Assembly: GCF_001571365.1 (NCBI RefSeq)
Contig: NZ_BCTQ01000040.1
Span: forward strand, 1-58,924
Reading direction: 5' to 3'
DNA length: 58,924 nt
Source: Achromobacter denitrificans NBRC 15125
GTDB lineage: Bacteria > Pseudomonadota > Gammaproteobacteria > Burkholderiales > Burkholderiaceae_B
In this document: one piece after another, positions 1-10,634 of the stretch
Numbering within the stretch: position 1 is the stretch's first letter
Layout: each line of letters starts with the position of its first letter
Notes under the pieces: model-generated
Seen by the model: only the letters and a program-made list of their open reading frames with translations
Database searches by the model: none
What the model was told of the DNA's origin: nothing
Position numbers and translations under genes: made by a program

Positions 1-2538
1 GGGCGGCAGTTCCGACGGGCGGGCCTGCGGGTCGTGGCGGGCCGGCGCGCCCGTCCAGCACTGCCCGGCCGGCACCCGCGTCCCGCGCGGCAGCGACGAC
101 AAGCCGCCCAGCCGGGCGCCCCGCCCCATGGCCACGTCGCCCTGGAGCACGGCGTAGGAGCCGATGTAGGCCTCGTCCTCCAGCGTGATCGGCGCCACTT
201 CCCAGACGTCGCCCCGCACCGAGAAATTCTCCAGGTTCACGGCCGCGCCGATGCTGACGCCGTCGCCCACCGCCAGCAGGTCGGGCGCGCGCACGGAGAT
301 GCGGCCGATGGCCGCGTCGCGGCCGATCCGCGCGCCCAGCGCGCGCAGGTACCAGACCTGCAGCGGCGAACCGGCCAGCAGGTGGGCCGGCGGAATGTCC
401 AGGATCCGGTCCACCAGCCACCAGCGGTAGAACGTCCAGCCGTAGAGCGGGTAGCGCCCCGCTCGCAGGCGCCCGAGGATGGCCCACTTGCACGCCACGG
501 CCACGCCGAAGCTCAGCAGGTTGCAGGCGAGGTAGCTGGCGATGGACAGGGCCACGGCGCGCCAGACCGAATCGCCCTCGTCGCCCGTCCAATAGTGATA
601 GGTGAAGAATGGCGTCAGCCAGATCAGCATGCGCACGCCGATCAGCAGCGGCAAGGCGGCCAGCTGCGCCATGCCGCAAGTCCAGCGCCGCCAGCGCGGC
701 GGCGCCGGCGGTATGTCGGCGGAGGCCTCGGCCTGGGCCTCGGCCCGGGTCTCGGCCTGAGTTCCGGCCGGGGCCAGCGCGTCCATCCGGGTCGCCAGCG
801 CGCCCAGCTCCGGGTGCTGATACAACTCGTGCATCGTGAGCGCGGCGTAGCGCGGATGCTTGCGCAGCGACGACACCAGCCGCGCCGCCAGCAGCGAATG
901 GCCGCCCAGGTCGCGGAAGAAATCGCTGGCCAGGCGCAGGGGCTGCCCGGGGAACAAGGGGCGCAGCGCCTCGAAGAGCGCCTGCGCGCCAGGCGTGGCG
1001 GGCGCATCGTCTTCCGCGCCGGGTCCGCCGGCGGCGGCCTCCAGTTCCCGCGCCTTGAGCGCCTTGCGGTCGATCTTGCCCGACGTCAGGCGCGGCACCT
1101 CGGCCGTCGATTCGAAGCGGGCCGGAATCATATAGGCGGGCAGATCCGCCGCCAGCGCGCTTCGCAGCGCGTGCGCATCGAGCCGGACGTCGCCTTCCGG
1201 CGCCACGAAGGCGACCAGCTGCTCGATGCCGGCCAGGTCGCGCAGCACCACGGCGGCCGCGCCCACGCCGGGCTGGCGGTACAGCGCCGCCTCGATCTCG
1301 CCCAGTTCGACGCGGAACCCCCGAACCTTGACCTGGTCGTCGCTGCGGCCCAGGCAGACGATCCGCCCCGCGTCGTCGATGCGGGCCAGATCGCCGCTGC
1401 GGTACATCCGGGTGTCGTGATCGCCGCCGGGGCGGGGGTTGGCCAGGAACTTCTCGGCCGTCAGCTCAGGCCGTCCCAGGTAGCCGTCCGCCACGCCCGG
1501 GCCGGTGATGCACAGCTCGCCCACCTGCCCCTGGGGCAGCACCGAACCGTCTTCGCCCCGGATCAGCATGCCGTAGTTGGGCAGGGGCGCGCCTATCGTC
1601 ACCGGCTCGCCAGGAAACAGCTCGGCCAGGCTGGCCGACACCGTGGTCTCGGTGGGGCCATAGGTGTTGAAGAGCCGACGTCCGGGCGTCGCCCAGCGCC
1701 GTGCCAGGAAATCCGGACAGGCCTCGCCGCCCAGGTTCACGATGCGCAGTCCGGGCACGTCGTGCGCGAACAGGGCGAGCAGCGTCGGCACCGCGTGCAG
1801 CACCGTGACGCCTTCGCGCGCGAGCGCCAGCGGCAGCGCTTCCGGATCGGTCGTCAGCATCTTGGGCGCGACCCACAAGGCCGCGCCCGCGAGGTAGCTG
1901 ATCCAGATTTCCTCGAACGACATGTCGAAGGCCACGGAAAAGCCCTGGTAGACCTTGTCGCCGTGGCGCACGCCGAGCACCTCGTTCTCGCTGCGCAGGA
2001 AATGGCAGATGCTGGCATGGCTGATGGCCACGCCCTTGGGTTTGCCGGTGGAGCCGGAGGTATAGATCACGTACGCGGGATGCGTGGGCAGCAGCCCTTC
2101 CCTCGCGCGCAGCGGCCCTTCCACGGGATCGGACAGCTGCCAGGGCGTCCAGGTCTCCAGCCCGTCGAGCCGGACGTCGCCGCCGGCGATCAGGCCTTGG
2201 GCGCCCGCGTCCAGCAGGCAGTCGCGCATGCGGTCGGGGGGCGTATCGGATTCGAAGGGCAGCCAGGCGGCGCCCGCCTTGGCGATGGCGGCCTGCATCG
2301 CCAGCAGTTCGGCCCCACGCGGCAGGCACAGGCCCACGACCTGCCCGGGCCGCACGCCCGCCTGGATCAGGTGGTGCGCGGCCAGGTCGGCGCGCTGGCC
2401 CAGCATGTCGTAAGTGAGGATCTGATCCTGCCAGTGAATGGCGATGGCGGCGGGATGCCGGCGGATCGTGGCTTCGAGAATATCGGGCAGCGTTTCGGCA
2501 CGCAGCAGGTCCGCCCGATAAGGGCCGTGGAGAATCAT
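1..2538 (-). CDS. Pls/PosA-type membrane-anchored non-ribosomal peptide synthetase, 3' end outside window
   Basis: About 846 codons are visible; the C-terminus runs off the left edge. An adenylation domain occupies roughly residues 1-500: A3 motif [16 protein letters not shown] (about 159-174), A5 [10 protein letters not shown] (291-300), A7 YRSGDLAR (379-386), A8 [16 protein letters not shown] (401-416), A10 Lys in [10 protein letters not shown] (485-494). A carrier domain follows, with the phosphopantetheine Ser in DLGGHSLLA (about 542-550). After an Ala/Glu/Gln linker there are hydrophobic segments (about 622-645 and 660-688), then hexapeptide-repeat sequence typical of a left-handed beta-helix (about 735-830). 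This A-T-membrane-hexapeptide layout fits the family that includes poly-lysine synthase-type proteins and the NRPS terminal-domain model TIGR02353. No condensation domain is visible. It probably activates one amino acid and acts at the inner membrane; the product is unknown. The ATG at 2538 was chosen because similarity to the adenylation fold starts there; the ribosome site is weak. Confidence 0.85.
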   Translation of the reverse strand, partial: MILHGPYRADLLRAETLPDILEATIRRHPAAIAIHWQDQILTYDMLGQRADLAAHHLIQAGVRPGQVVGLCLPRGAELLAMQAAIAKAGAAWLPFESDTPPDRMRDCLLDAGAQGLIAGGDVRLDGLETWTPWQLSDPVEGPLRAREGLLPTHPAYVIYTSGSTGKPKGVAISHASICHFLRSENEVLGVRHGDKVYQGFSVAFDMSFEEIWISYLAGAALWVAPKMLTTDPEALPLALAREGVTVLHAVPTLLALFAHDVPGLRIVNLGGEACPDFLARRWATPGRRLFNTYGPTETTVSASLAELFPGEPVTIGAPLPNYGMLIRGEDGSVLPQGQVGELCITGPGVADGYLGRPELTAEKFLANPRPGGDHDTRMYRSGDLARIDDAGRIVCLGRSDDQVKVRGFRVELGEIEAALYRQPGVGAAAVVLRDLAGIEQLVAFVAPEGDVRLDAHALRSALAADLPAYMIPARFESTAEVPRLTSGKIDRKALKARELEAAAGGPGAEDDAPATPGAQALFEALRPLFPGQPLRLASDFFRDLGGHSLLAARLVSSLRKHPRYAALTMHELYQHPELGALATRMDALAPAGTQAETRAEAQAEASADIPPAPPRWRRWTCGMAQLAALPLLIGVRMLIWLTPFFTYHYWTGDEGDSVWRAVALSIASYLACNLLSFGVAVACKWAILGRLRAGRYPLYGWTFYRWWLVDRILDIPPAHLLAGSPLQVWYLRALGARIGRDAAIGRISVRAPDLLAVGDGVSIGAAVNLENFSVRGDVWEVAPITLEDEAYIGSYAVLQGDVAMGRGARLGGLSSLPRGTRVPAGQCWTGAPARHDPQARPSELPP
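725..772. repeat. Four 12-bp degenerate tandem repeats in the NRPS linker
   Basis: Four 12-mers follow each other at 725, 737, 749 and 761 (GCCTCGGCCTGG, GCCTCGGCCCGG, GTCTCGGCCTGA, GTTCCGGCCGGG). They encode the Ala/Glu/Gln-rich linker between the carrier domain and the first membrane segment. Because 12 is a multiple of three, gain or loss of a unit keeps the frame. Confidence 0.75.
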
Positions 2539-2611
2539 GTGAGCGGCAACGATCCGGCAAGGAGGATTTTTTGCCTATGGACCGGCGCCGCGCCATTTCG
2601 TTCAAGCGGCC

Positions 2612-2640
2612 GAAAAAAAAAGTGCCCCCTCAGGGGCACT
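2612..2640 (-). terminator. Intrinsic terminator of metE
   Basis: On the minus strand an 8-bp stem (AGTGCCCC paired with GGGGCACT) is followed by nine T residues. It lies 42 bp beyond the metE stop codon. Confidence 0.9.
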
Positions 2641-2681
2641 CCGCGCCGGCGCCGCGGAGCTGCCGCTCCGCGCGCCCGGGA

Positions 2682-4979
2682 TCAGGCGGCTTCGCGCAGC
2701 GCGCGGGCCGCTTGCACCATGCCGATGAGCGCGGCTTCGGTTTCAGGCCAGGCGCGTGTCTTCAGGCCGCAGTCAGGATTGACCCAGAGACGTTCCTTGG
2801 GCAGGCGGGCGGCCGCCTTTTCCATCAAACCGACCATCCAGTCCACGTCGGGCACGTTCGGCGAATGGATGTCGTACACGCCGGGACCGATATCGTTCGG
2901 GTAGCGGAAGTCTTCGAAGGCCTTGAGCAACTCCATGTTGGAGCGCGAGGTTTCGATGGTGATCACGTCCGCATCCATCGCCGCGATGGACTCGATGATG
3001 TCGTTGAACTCCGAATAGCACATGTGGGTGTGGATCTGCGTTTCATCGCGAACGCCGGCGGTCGACAGGCGGAAGCAATCCACGGCCCAGGCCAGGTATG
3101 CCTGCCAGTCGGCGCGGCGCAGCGGCAGGCCTTCCCGGATGGCGGGCTCGTCGATCTGGATGACGCCGATGCCCGCCGCCTCCAGGTCCACGACTTCGTC
3201 GCGCAACGCCAGCGCCAGTTGGCGGCAGGTCTGTTCGCGCGGCTGGTCGTCGCGCACGAAGGACCACTGCAGAATCGTGACCGGACCGGTCAGCATGCCC
3301 TTGACGGGCTTGTCCGTCAGCGACTGCGCGTAGGACGACCAGCCCACGGTCATCGGCGCCGGGCGGGCCACGTCGCCGAAGATGATCGGCGGCTTGACGC
3401 AGCGCGAGCCGTAGCTTTGCACCCAGCCGTTCTTGGTGAAGGCGAAGCCGGCCAACAGCTCGCCGAAGTACTCGACCATGTCGTTGCGCTCGGGCTCGCC
3501 GTGCACCAGCACGTCCAGCCCCACCTTCTCCTGGAAGCGGATCACTTCCTCGATTTCCTTGCGGATGGCCGATTCGTAGGCAGAGTCGGTCAGGGCGCCG
3601 GCCTTCCAGTCGCGGCGCAGCGCGCGGATTTCCGCGGTCTGCGGGAATGAGCCGATCGTCGTGGTCGGATAGGCGGGCAGGCCGAGTTGCGCCTGCTGGC
3701 TGGCGATGCGGCCAGCGAACGGCGCGCGGTCGCGAGACACGCCGGCGGCGGCGGCCATGCGCTGGCCGACCACCGGATTGTGGATGCGGGCCGACGAGCG
3801 GCGGGAGGCGAGCGCGGCGCGCTGGGCAGCCAGCCCGGCCTGGACCGAGGCGTCGGCGGCGTTGTCCAGCGCGCGGCCCAGCAGACTCAGTTCGTCCAGC
3901 TTCTGCGCGGCGAACGACAACCAGCTCTTGAGCTCGGCATCCAGTTCGGTTTCGTGGGCCAGGTCCACCGGCACGTGCAGCAGCGAGCACGACGGGGCCA
4001 GCCACAGGCGATCGCCCAGTTGCTGCTTGATCGGCGCCAGCGTGGCGATGGCGGCGTCGAGATCGGTGCGCCAGACATTGCGGCCGTTGATGACGCCGGC
4101 CGACAGCACCTGGTCCCCGCGCAGGCCTGAAACCACCTCGGCCAGTTGCTCGGGCGCGCGGACCAGGTCCACGTGCAGGCCGGCCACGTCCAGGCCCAGC
4201 GCCGTCGGCAGGTTGTCCCTCAAGCCGTCGAAATAGGTGGCCACGAGCAGCTTGACCGGGTTGGCGGACAAGGTGGCATAGGCCTCGCGAAAGGCGTCGC
4301 GCCAGGCTTGCGGCAGATCCAGCGCCAGGATGGGCTCATCGATCTGCACCCATTGCACGCCAAGCTTGGCGCAGCGCGCCAGCACTTCCTGGTAGACGGG
4401 CAGCAGCGCGGCCAGCAATTGCAGCTTGCCGGCATCGGCGGCGCCCTCGGCGTAGGCGTCGCCCTTGCCCAGGTACAGCCAGGTCAAGGGACCGGGAATG
4501 ACGGGCTTGACGGCGTACCCCAGCGCCTGCGCCTCCTGGATCTGCTCGAACAGCGATTCGCGGGCGATGCGGAAGGTCTGGCCCGGCACCAGCTCCGGCA
4601 CGATGTAGTGGTAGTTGGTATCGAACCACTTGGTCATTTCGCAGGCGGCGGCGGGCTTGCCCGACGGCGCGCGGCCGCGGCCCATGCGGAACAGCGTGTC
4701 CAGCGACACGGCTTCGCCGTCCTTCTGGCCGAAGCGCGCGGGCACCGCGCCCAGCAGCGTGGTCCATTCCAGGATCTGGTCGTACCAGGCGAAATCACCG
4801 GCGGGCACGAACTTCAGGCCGGCGTCGGCCTGCAGCTTCCAGTGCCGGGCACGCAGTTCGCGGCCGGTCCGCTCCAACGCTTCAGCGGTTTGCTTGCCGG
4901 CCCAATAGGCCTCGACGGCGCGCTTCAATTCACGCTGGGCGCCGATGCGGGGGAACCCCAGGTTATGAATAATAGTCAT
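2682..4979 (-). CDS. metE: Cobalamin-independent methionine synthase MetE
   Basis: A 765-residue protein that transfers the methyl group of 5-methyltetrahydropteroyl-triglutamate to homocysteine in the cytosol, the last step of methionine synthesis. The zinc ligands align with Escherichia coli MetE at a constant offset of 11: His652 and Cys654 (HTHMCYSEF), Glu676 (ITIETSRS) and Cys737 (NPDCGLKTR). The substrate-site motif [17 protein letters not shown] is present, and length matches the family (753 in E. coli). The ATG at 4979, starting [13 protein letters not shown], fits the family N-terminus; an in-frame start 21 bp upstream would add seven residues with no counterpart. It is divergent from metR across 141 bp, the usual arrangement for MetR activation with homocysteine as co-effector. 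No cobalamin riboswitch is apparent upstream. Confidence 0.97.
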   Translation of the reverse strand: MTIIHNLGFPRIGAQRELKRAVEAYWAGKQTAEALERTGRELRARHWKLQADAGLKFVPAGDFAWYDQILEWTTLLGAVPARFGQKDGEAVSLDTLFRMGRGRAPSGKPAAACEMTKWFDTNYHYIVPELVPGQTFRIARESLFEQIQEAQALGYAVKPVIPGPLTWLYLGKGDAYAEGAADAGKLQLLAALLPVYQEVLARCAKLGVQWVQIDEPILALDLPQAWRDAFREAYATLSANPVKLLVATYFDGLRDNLPTALGLDVAGLHVDLVRAPEQLAEVVSGLRGDQVLSAGVINGRNVWRTDLDAAIATLAPIKQQLGDRLWLAPSCSLLHVPVDLAHETELDAELKSWLSFAAQKLDELSLLGRALDNAADASVQAGLAAQRAALASRRSSARIHNPVVGQRMAAAAGVSRDRAPFAGRIASQQAQLGLPAYPTTTIGSFPQTAEIRALRRDWKAGALTDSAYESAIRKEIEEVIRFQEKVGLDVLVHGEPERNDMVEYFGELLAGFAFTKNGWVQSYGSRCVKPPIIFGDVARPAPMTVGWSSYAQSLTDKPVKGMLTGPVTILQWSFVRDDQPREQTCRQLALALRDEVVDLEAAGIGVIQIDEPAIREGLPLRRADWQAYLAWAVDCFRLSTAGVRDETQIHTHMCYSEFNDIIESIAAMDADVITIETSRSNMELLKAFEDFRYPNDIGPGVYDIHSPNVPDVDWMVGLMEKAAARLPKERLWVNPDCGLKTRAWPETEAALIGMVQAARALREAA

Positions 4980-5040
4980 GGAAATACCGCCGTTAGACAA
5001 AATCTGTTCACGTGACGGTTATTCTGACGCCAAATCAACA

Positions 5041-5085
5041 TGAATCAAAATCAATGTCTACATCCATAACATGAGCATATCTCAT
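5041..5085. promoter_or_regulatory. Candidate MetR sites between metE and metR
   Basis: The dyad ATGAG-N5-CTCAT (5071-5085) matches the TGAA-N5-TTCA architecture of MetR boxes with one change per half. A second degenerate site starts TGAATCAAAATCAA at 5041. Their place in the divergent gap supports joint control of metE and metR. Binding is inferred. Confidence 0.6.
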
Positions 5086-5120
5086 AGAATACAAGCTCAT
5101 TCTCCCATGCCTGGATTCCC

Positions 5121-6038
5121 ATGCTCGAAATCCGCCATCTAGAGACGCTGACGGCGATCCGTGAAGGCGGCAGCCTGCAAGAGGCCGCCGAACGCCTGCA
5201 CCTGACCCAGTCCGCGCTGTCGCATCAGTTGCGCGACCTCGAAACCCGGCTGGGCACGCCCCTGCTGAACCGCCGCACCCGGCCCGCGCGCCTGACCACC
5301 GCCGGCCTGCGCGTGCTGGCGCTGGCCGACGAAGTGCTGCCCCGCATCCGCTCGACCGAACGCGATCTCCAGCGGCTGGCCGCCGGGCGCACGGGGCGGC
5401 TGCACCTGGCCATCGACTGCCATTCCTGCTTTCAGTGGCTGATGCCGGCCCTGGACGCCTTCCGCGTCCAATGGCCCGATGTGGCGCTGGACCTGTCGGC
5501 CGCGTTCTCGTTCGCTCCCCTGCCCGCGCTGGTGCGCGGCGACCTGGACCTCGTCATCACCTCGGACCCGCAGCCGCTGGACGCCGTCGAATACCTGCCG
5601 CTGTTCAAGTACGAGCTGGTGCTGGCCGTGTCCGACGCCAACCCGCTGTCCGGCAGCAAATTCATCCTGCCCGGACAGCTGGCCGACCAGACGCTCATCA
5701 CCTACCCGGTGGATAAACAGCGCCTGGACATCTTCACGGCCTTCCTGGACCCGGCCGACGTGGAGCCGGCCGCCGTGCGCAAGGCCGAACTGACGCCGAT
5801 CATCGCGCAGTTGGTGGCCAGCAACCGGGGCGTGGCCGCGCTGCCCAACTGGGCGTTGACGGAATACATGAACCAGGGATGGCTGCGCCTGTGCCGGCTG
5901 GGGCCGCAAGGCGTGTGGCGCACGCTGTACGCCACGGTGCGCAGCGAAGACACGGACGCGTCGTACATCGACGAATTCCTGAGCATCACCCGCGACGTCT
6001 GCTTCAAGACGCTGTCGGGGATCAAGTCGGCGAAATAG
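5121..6038 (+). CDS. metR: LysR-type activator MetR
   Basis: A 305-residue LysR-family regulator. The winged helix-turn-helix covers residues 1-60 (recognition region LTQSALSHQLRDLETRLG), followed by a two-lobed effector domain to about residue 295. In the family MetR responds to homocysteine and controls metE, metF and its own gene. Here it is transcribed away from metE, with MetR-like dyads between. The sequence begins MLEIRHLETL, the typical start of MetR; the ATG at 5121 is used. Naming rests on sequence type plus the metE neighbour. Confidence 0.93.
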   Translation: MLEIRHLETLTAIREGGSLQEAAERLHLTQSALSHQLRDLETRLGTPLLNRRTRPARLTTAGLRVLALADEVLPRIRSTERDLQRLAAGRTGRLHLAIDCHSCFQWLMPALDAFRVQWPDVALDLSAAFSFAPLPALVRGDLDLVITSDPQPLDAVEYLPLFKYELVLAVSDANPLSGSKFILPGQLADQTLITYPVDKQRLDIFTAFLDPADVEPAAVRKAELTPIIAQLVASNRGVAALPNWALTEYMNQGWLRLCRLGPQGVWRTLYATVRSEDTDASYIDEFLSITRDVCFKTLSGIKSAK

Positions 6039-6059
6039 GCGGGCCGGCGGCAGGCGCGC

Positions 6060-6764
6060 TCAGTCCTCGTCGCCTTCGCCCAGGATGCGGCGGATCACGT
6101 CGTGCGCGAAGCCGCGGCTGGCCAGGAAGCGGGCCTGCTTGGCGTAGGCCGCGCGGTCTTCCGGCTTGGCATGGAAGCGCTTCTTCCAGACTTCCAGCGC
6201 GCGGTCGTACTCCGTGGCCCGCAGTTGGTCGCGCAATTCGGCGACCTGGTTGTCGTCCACGCCGTGCTGGCGCAGCTCCTGGACGATGCGCGCCGTGCCC
6301 TGGCGCGAGGCGCGCCGATGCACCAGCCCCTGGGCGAAACGTTCGTTGGACAGCCAGCCCTCTTTCTCCAGGGCATCGAGCACGGCCTCGACTTCGGCGG
6401 GATCTTCCGCATGGGCGGCGAGTTTGCGGGCCAGTTCGCCGCGGGCGTGCTCGCGCCGCGACAGATAGCCCACGGCGCGCATTTTCAACGAGGGCCCGCT
6501 GCGCGCGGGCTTGCCTGCGGCGGCGTCATCGGGGCCGCCCGCGAAGCCGGCGCTTGCGGCGGCGGCCCGGCGGCCGCGGCCAGCGCTCCGCTCCTCGGAG
6601 CTGCGCCGCCATTGCCCTTCGGCCTCCGCGGCCGAGGCTTCGCCGCCCTCGCGCCGGGCGTCCGACGTGCGGCGCAGGCCCTCGGGCCTGGCGACGGTTT
6701 CGAACTCGTCATCCAGCTTGGCGCGAAGACGATCGGCTGACGCGTGGGGCGGTTTCCAGCTCAT
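6060..6764 (-). CDS. recX: RecA regulator RecX with N-terminal extension
   Basis: A 234-residue protein whose last 140 residues are RecX (MRAVGYLSRREHARGELARK and GWLSNERFAQ, two tandem three-helix repeats). RecX modulates RecA filament growth. The first ~95 residues are rich in Ala, Arg, Glu and Gly and look disordered; most RecX proteins lack such a tail and are about 150 residues. The ATG at 6764 is chosen because AGGAA lies five bases upstream; the ATG at 6800 has no site. It is downstream of recA on the same strand, 127 bp away, with a strong hairpin between, as in other bacteria where recX is expressed by read-through from recA. Confidence 0.93.
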   Translation of the reverse strand: MSWKPPHASADRLRAKLDDEFETVARPEGLRRTSDARREGGEASAAEAEGQWRRSSEERSAGRGRRAAAASAGFAGGPDDAAAGKPARSGPSLKMRAVGYLSRREHARGELARKLAAHAEDPAEVEAVLDALEKEGWLSNERFAQGLVHRRASRQGTARIVQELRQHGVDDNQVAELRDQLRATEYDRALEVWKKRFHAKPEDRAAYAKQARFLASRGFAHDVIRRILGEGDED

Positions 6765-6855
6765 GCGTTTCCTGCTTGCTATGCATAACGGCAGGCCCAT
6801 CCTGGCGCCTGCCGCGATTCACCAGGCCGGGCCCGGACCTGCCGCGCCCTGTTGC

Positions 6856-6880
6856 GGCGGGCCCTGAACGAGGGCCCGCC
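6856..6880 (-). terminator. Hairpin between recA and recX
   Basis: A perfect 10-bp inverted repeat (GGCGGGCCCT paired with AGGGCCCGCC) with a 5-base loop begins 12 bp past the recA stop. No T-run follows on the minus strand, so it may only slow or partly stop RNA polymerase, or protect the recA message. Confidence 0.6.
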
Positions 6881-6891
6881 AGCCCCCGGGC

Positions 6892-7953
<1,062 letters not shown>

Positions 7954-8065
7954 GTAGAGTCCTGTCTGTAACGTATCTGGGTGTCGAAGGGGATTGCGCG
8001 CGCGGCGTGCCCGGCGGGCCTGGTCTGGCGGGTGCTTTGAGCTACGGATCAGATTATGGCATCGG

Positions 8066-8095
8066 ATTATACTGTACAAAAAACCAGTGTGCCAC
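8066..8095 (-). promoter_or_regulatory. recA promoter with LexA (SOS) box
   Basis: The 16-bp sequence CTGTACAAAAAACCAG (8072-8087) fits the SOS consensus CTG-N10-CAG. On the minus strand it abuts a perfect -10 TATAAT (complement of 8066-8071), with a TGGCAC -35-like hexamer 17 bp upstream. A bound LexA would lie between -35 and -10. About 113 bp separate it from the recA start codon. Confidence 0.85.
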
Positions 8096-8201
8096 TGTTT
8101 TGCACGTATACCCTGAGTGGCAAGCGGGGCGCCATATGCCAGAATCCAGAGCGAGCCCGGCGTTTCGTCCCCGTACCGCCGCCGGACCGCCCCCAGCCAT
8201 C

Positions 8202-8250
8202 GCGCTTCCCCCCGGGGGGCGGCAAGCGCGCAAAGCGCGCGCGGCGCGGG
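8202..8250 (+). repeat. Dispersed GC-rich intergenic repeat, copy A
   Basis: A stretch containing GGCAAGCGCGCAAAGCGCGC matches the copies at 55559-55613 and 55641-55695 and, inverted, 18025-18075. It lies between recA and the response regulator gene and encodes nothing visible. It can fold (AGCGCGCAAAGCGCGC region). Confidence 0.7.
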
Positions 8251-8270
8251 ATCATCTTCTACTGTAGCCC

Positions 8271-8960
8271 ATGCGTATCCTGATCGCCGAAGACGACAGC
8301 ATTCTGGCCGACGGCCTGTCCCGCTCGTTGCGCCACAATGGCTACGCCGTGGATGCCGTGCGCGACGGGCTGGCCGCCGATTCGGCGCTGGCGGCCCAGG
8401 CATTCGACCTCCTCATCCTCGACCTCGGCCTGCCGCAGCTGGCCGGGCTGGAAGTGCTGCGCCGCCTGCGCGCCCGCAACTCCGCCCTGCCCGTGCTCAT
8501 CCTGACGGCCGCCGACAGCATCGAACAACGCGTCAAGGGCCTGGACCTGGGCGCCGACGACTACATGGCCAAGCCCTTCGCGCTGTCGGAACTCGAAGCC
8601 CGAGTGCGGGCGCTGACCCGGCGCGGCGCCGGCGGCGGCGCAACCTTGCTCAAGCACGGCCGGCTGCTGTTCGACCAGACCGGCCGGGTGGCCATGGTGG
8701 ACGACCAGACTTTGGACCTGTCGGCCCGCGAGGTCAGCCTGCTCGAAATCCTCCTGACCCGCAGCGGCCGCATGGTCAGCAAGACCCAGCTCGTCGACCA
8801 CCTCTGCGAATGGGGCGAGGAAGTCAGCACCAACGCCATCGAGGTCTACGTCCACCGCCTGCGCAAGAAGCTGGAGCCCAGCGGCGTGAAGATCGTGACC
8901 GTGCGCGGCCTGGGCTACTGTCTTGAACGAGACCAGGGTGCGGCGTACCTCGCAAGCTGA
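8271..8960 (+). CDS. OmpR-family response regulator, TctD-like
   Basis: A 229-residue regulator. The receiver domain (1-115) has the acidic pair Glu7-Asp8-Asp9, phospho-acceptor Asp51 (LILDLGLPQ) and the Lys of AKPF; the rest is an OmpR-type winged helix ending [11 protein letters not shown]. It overlaps the downstream kinase gene by 38 bp, implying translational coupling. The nearest described relatives are TctD-type regulators paired with kinases that control tricarboxylate or organic-acid uptake. The MFS transporter downstream is the likely target, by inference. Confidence 0.92.
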   Translation: MRILIAEDDSILADGLSRSLRHNGYAVDAVRDGLAADSALAAQAFDLLILDLGLPQLAGLEVLRRLRARNSALPVLILTAADSIEQRVKGLDLGADDYMAKPFALSELEARVRALTRRGAGGGATLLKHGRLLFDQTGRVAMVDDQTLDLSAREVSLLEILLTRSGRMVSKTQLVDHLCEWGEEVSTNAIEVYVHRLRKKLEPSGVKIVTVRGLGYCLERDQGAAYLAS

Positions 8961-10452
8961 ACCCGCGCATCCGGAGGCGCTCAACCAGGAAGCACTGGAT
9001 GTCATGCAGGCCGGGTCCAAGGGCCCGAGCTTCGCGCCGCCGCAGCGGTCCCTGCTGGGCGAAATCCTCGACTGGATGCTGGCGCCCCTGTTCCTGTTGT
9101 GGCCGATGAGCGTCGCCATCACCTACGTGGTGGCGCAGAACATCGCCAACGTGCCTTACGACCGCGCGCTGGCCAACAATCTCCACGTGCTGACCCGGCA
9201 GGTCCATGCCCAGGACGGGCGCGCGGTGCTGAGGATGTCGGACGCCGCACGCGATGTGCTGCACGCCGACGAAACCGATAGCGTGTTCTGGCTGGCGCTG
9301 GGCAGCCGCGGCGAATACCTGGGCGGCGACCGCGCGCTGCCCCTGCCCTCCACCGTGGGCCAGCCCCGGCCCGGCGAAGTGCAGTACGAGGACGCCACGC
9401 TGCGCGGCTTCGGGATACGGCTGGCCTTCACCTGGGTGGACCTGCACCTGCCGAACACGCAGCCCGCGCTGCTGATCGCCGCCGAGACGGTCGAAAAGCG
9501 CACGCAGCTGGCCAACGACATCATCAAGGGCGTGATCATTCCGCAGTTCGTGGTGCTGCCCATCGCGGTGCTGCTGGTGTGGTTCGGCCTGTCGCGCGGC
9601 GTCGCCCCGTTGAACGCGCTCCAGCAGCGCCTGCGCGCGCGCCGGCCCGACGACCTCTCCCCCATCGACGAGCGCGCCGCGCCATCCGAGATCGCGCCGC
9701 TGGTGGCCGCCATGAACGACCTGCTGGACCGCCTGTCCTCCAACGTGCAGGCGCAGCGCCGCTTCGTCGCCGACGCGGCGCACCAGCTGAAGACGCCGCT
9801 GGCCGGCCTGCGCACGCAGGCCGAACTGGCGCTGCGCGACGCCAGCCCCGAGGAAATGCAGTCCAGCCTGCGCCAGCTCGTGACCGGCTCGGAACGCGCG
9901 ACGCGCCTCGTGAACCAGCTGCTGCTGCTGGCCCGCGCCGAAAACCCCAGCGCCATCGGGCTGGCCCGCACCGACATCAACGCCATCGCCTACGAGCAGG
10001 CCATGCACTGGGTGCCGCAAGCCCTGTCGCTCAACACCGACCTGGGCTTCGAAGGCGCGGACGCGCCCGTGGAGATCAACGGCAACCCCTTGCTGCTGGC
10101 CGAGCTCCTGAACAATCTCGTGGACAACGCGCTGCGCTACACGCCGCGCGGCGGCCACATCACGGTGCGCGTGCAGGCCTTGCAGGGCCGCGCCGTGCTG
10201 GAGGTCGAGGATTCCGGCCCCGGCATTCCGCCCGAAGAACGCGAGCGCGTGTTCGACCGCTTCTACCGCGTGCTCGGCACCCTGTCCGACGGCAGCGGGC
10301 TGGGGCTGGCCATCGTGCGCGAGATCGCGCAGAAGCACCAGGCCAGCGTCGAAATCCACGACCATCCCACGGCGCATTCGTCGCTGCCCGGCATGCGCGT
10401 GCGTGTCGTTTTCCCCCTCTACGCCGAATCGCCGGAACCCGTGGACAGCTAG
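8923..10452 (+). CDS. Sensor histidine kinase, TctE-like (2CSK_N sensor)
   Basis: A 509-residue inner-membrane kinase. Membrane helices lie at about 53-73 and 203-223, flanking a ~130-residue periplasmic sensor of the TctE/QseC-type N-terminal family. HAMP-like sequence follows, then the H-box ADAAHQLKTPLAGLR (phospho-acceptor His287), N-box LLNNLVDNALRYTPRGG, and the DSGPGIP and GSGLGLAIV ATP-lid motifs. The start proposed is TTG at 8923, inside the regulator gene, because the frame is open and the overlap is typical; a later start before residue 28 cannot be excluded. The likely ligand is an organic acid, by family only. Confidence 0.9.
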   Translation: MNETRVRRTSQAEPAHPEALNQEALDVMQAGSKGPSFAPPQRSLLGEILDWMLAPLFLLWPMSVAITYVVAQNIANVPYDRALANNLHVLTRQVHAQDGRAVLRMSDAARDVLHADETDSVFWLALGSRGEYLGGDRALPLPSTVGQPRPGEVQYEDATLRGFGIRLAFTWVDLHLPNTQPALLIAAETVEKRTQLANDIIKGVIIPQFVVLPIAVLLVWFGLSRGVAPLNALQQRLRARRPDDLSPIDERAAPSEIAPLVAAMNDLLDRLSSNVQAQRRFVADAAHQLKTPLAGLRTQAELALRDASPEEMQSSLRQLVTGSERATRLVNQLLLLARAENPSAIGLARTDINAIAYEQAMHWVPQALSLNTDLGFEGADAPVEINGNPLLLAELLNNLVDNALRYTPRGGHITVRVQALQGRAVLEVEDSGPGIPPEERERVFDRFYRVLGTLSDGSGLGLAIVREIAQKHQASVEIHDHPTAHSSLPGMRVRVVFPLYAESPEPVDS

Positions 10453-10478
10453 GACTATCCCTAGTTCTCCCAGGGAAA

Positions 10479-10493
10479 GAAACATACTGTTTC
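10479..10493. promoter_or_regulatory. Candidate operator GAAAC-N5-GTTTC
   Basis: A perfect 5-bp dyad lies in an AT-rich patch just after the kinase stop and about 140 bp before the transporter gene. It could be the response-regulator site controlling the transporter; this is inferred from position only. Confidence 0.4.
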
Positions 10494-10634
10494 AATTTTA
10501 AGATTCAAGTAAGGATCCCGTCAGAACCTCGTCAGCCTCGCCCCCCAATGTTGCGTATAGCTCTCGGTGTCGGTGTCGCCGGCGGAGGGCGGTGCACGGC
10601 GGACCACCGTCGGCAACAAAAACGAGGAGACATC

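Noticed and set aside
34..2904. Very long plus-strand open frame antisense to the synthetase and metE
   Set aside because: It is Arg/Gly/Gln-rich shadow coding caused by high GC; the opposite strand carries complete conserved domains.
4980..5120. Cobalamin or SAM riboswitch for metE
   Set aside because: The gap is too short and AT-rich, with no conserved riboswitch core; MetR-like dyads explain it better.
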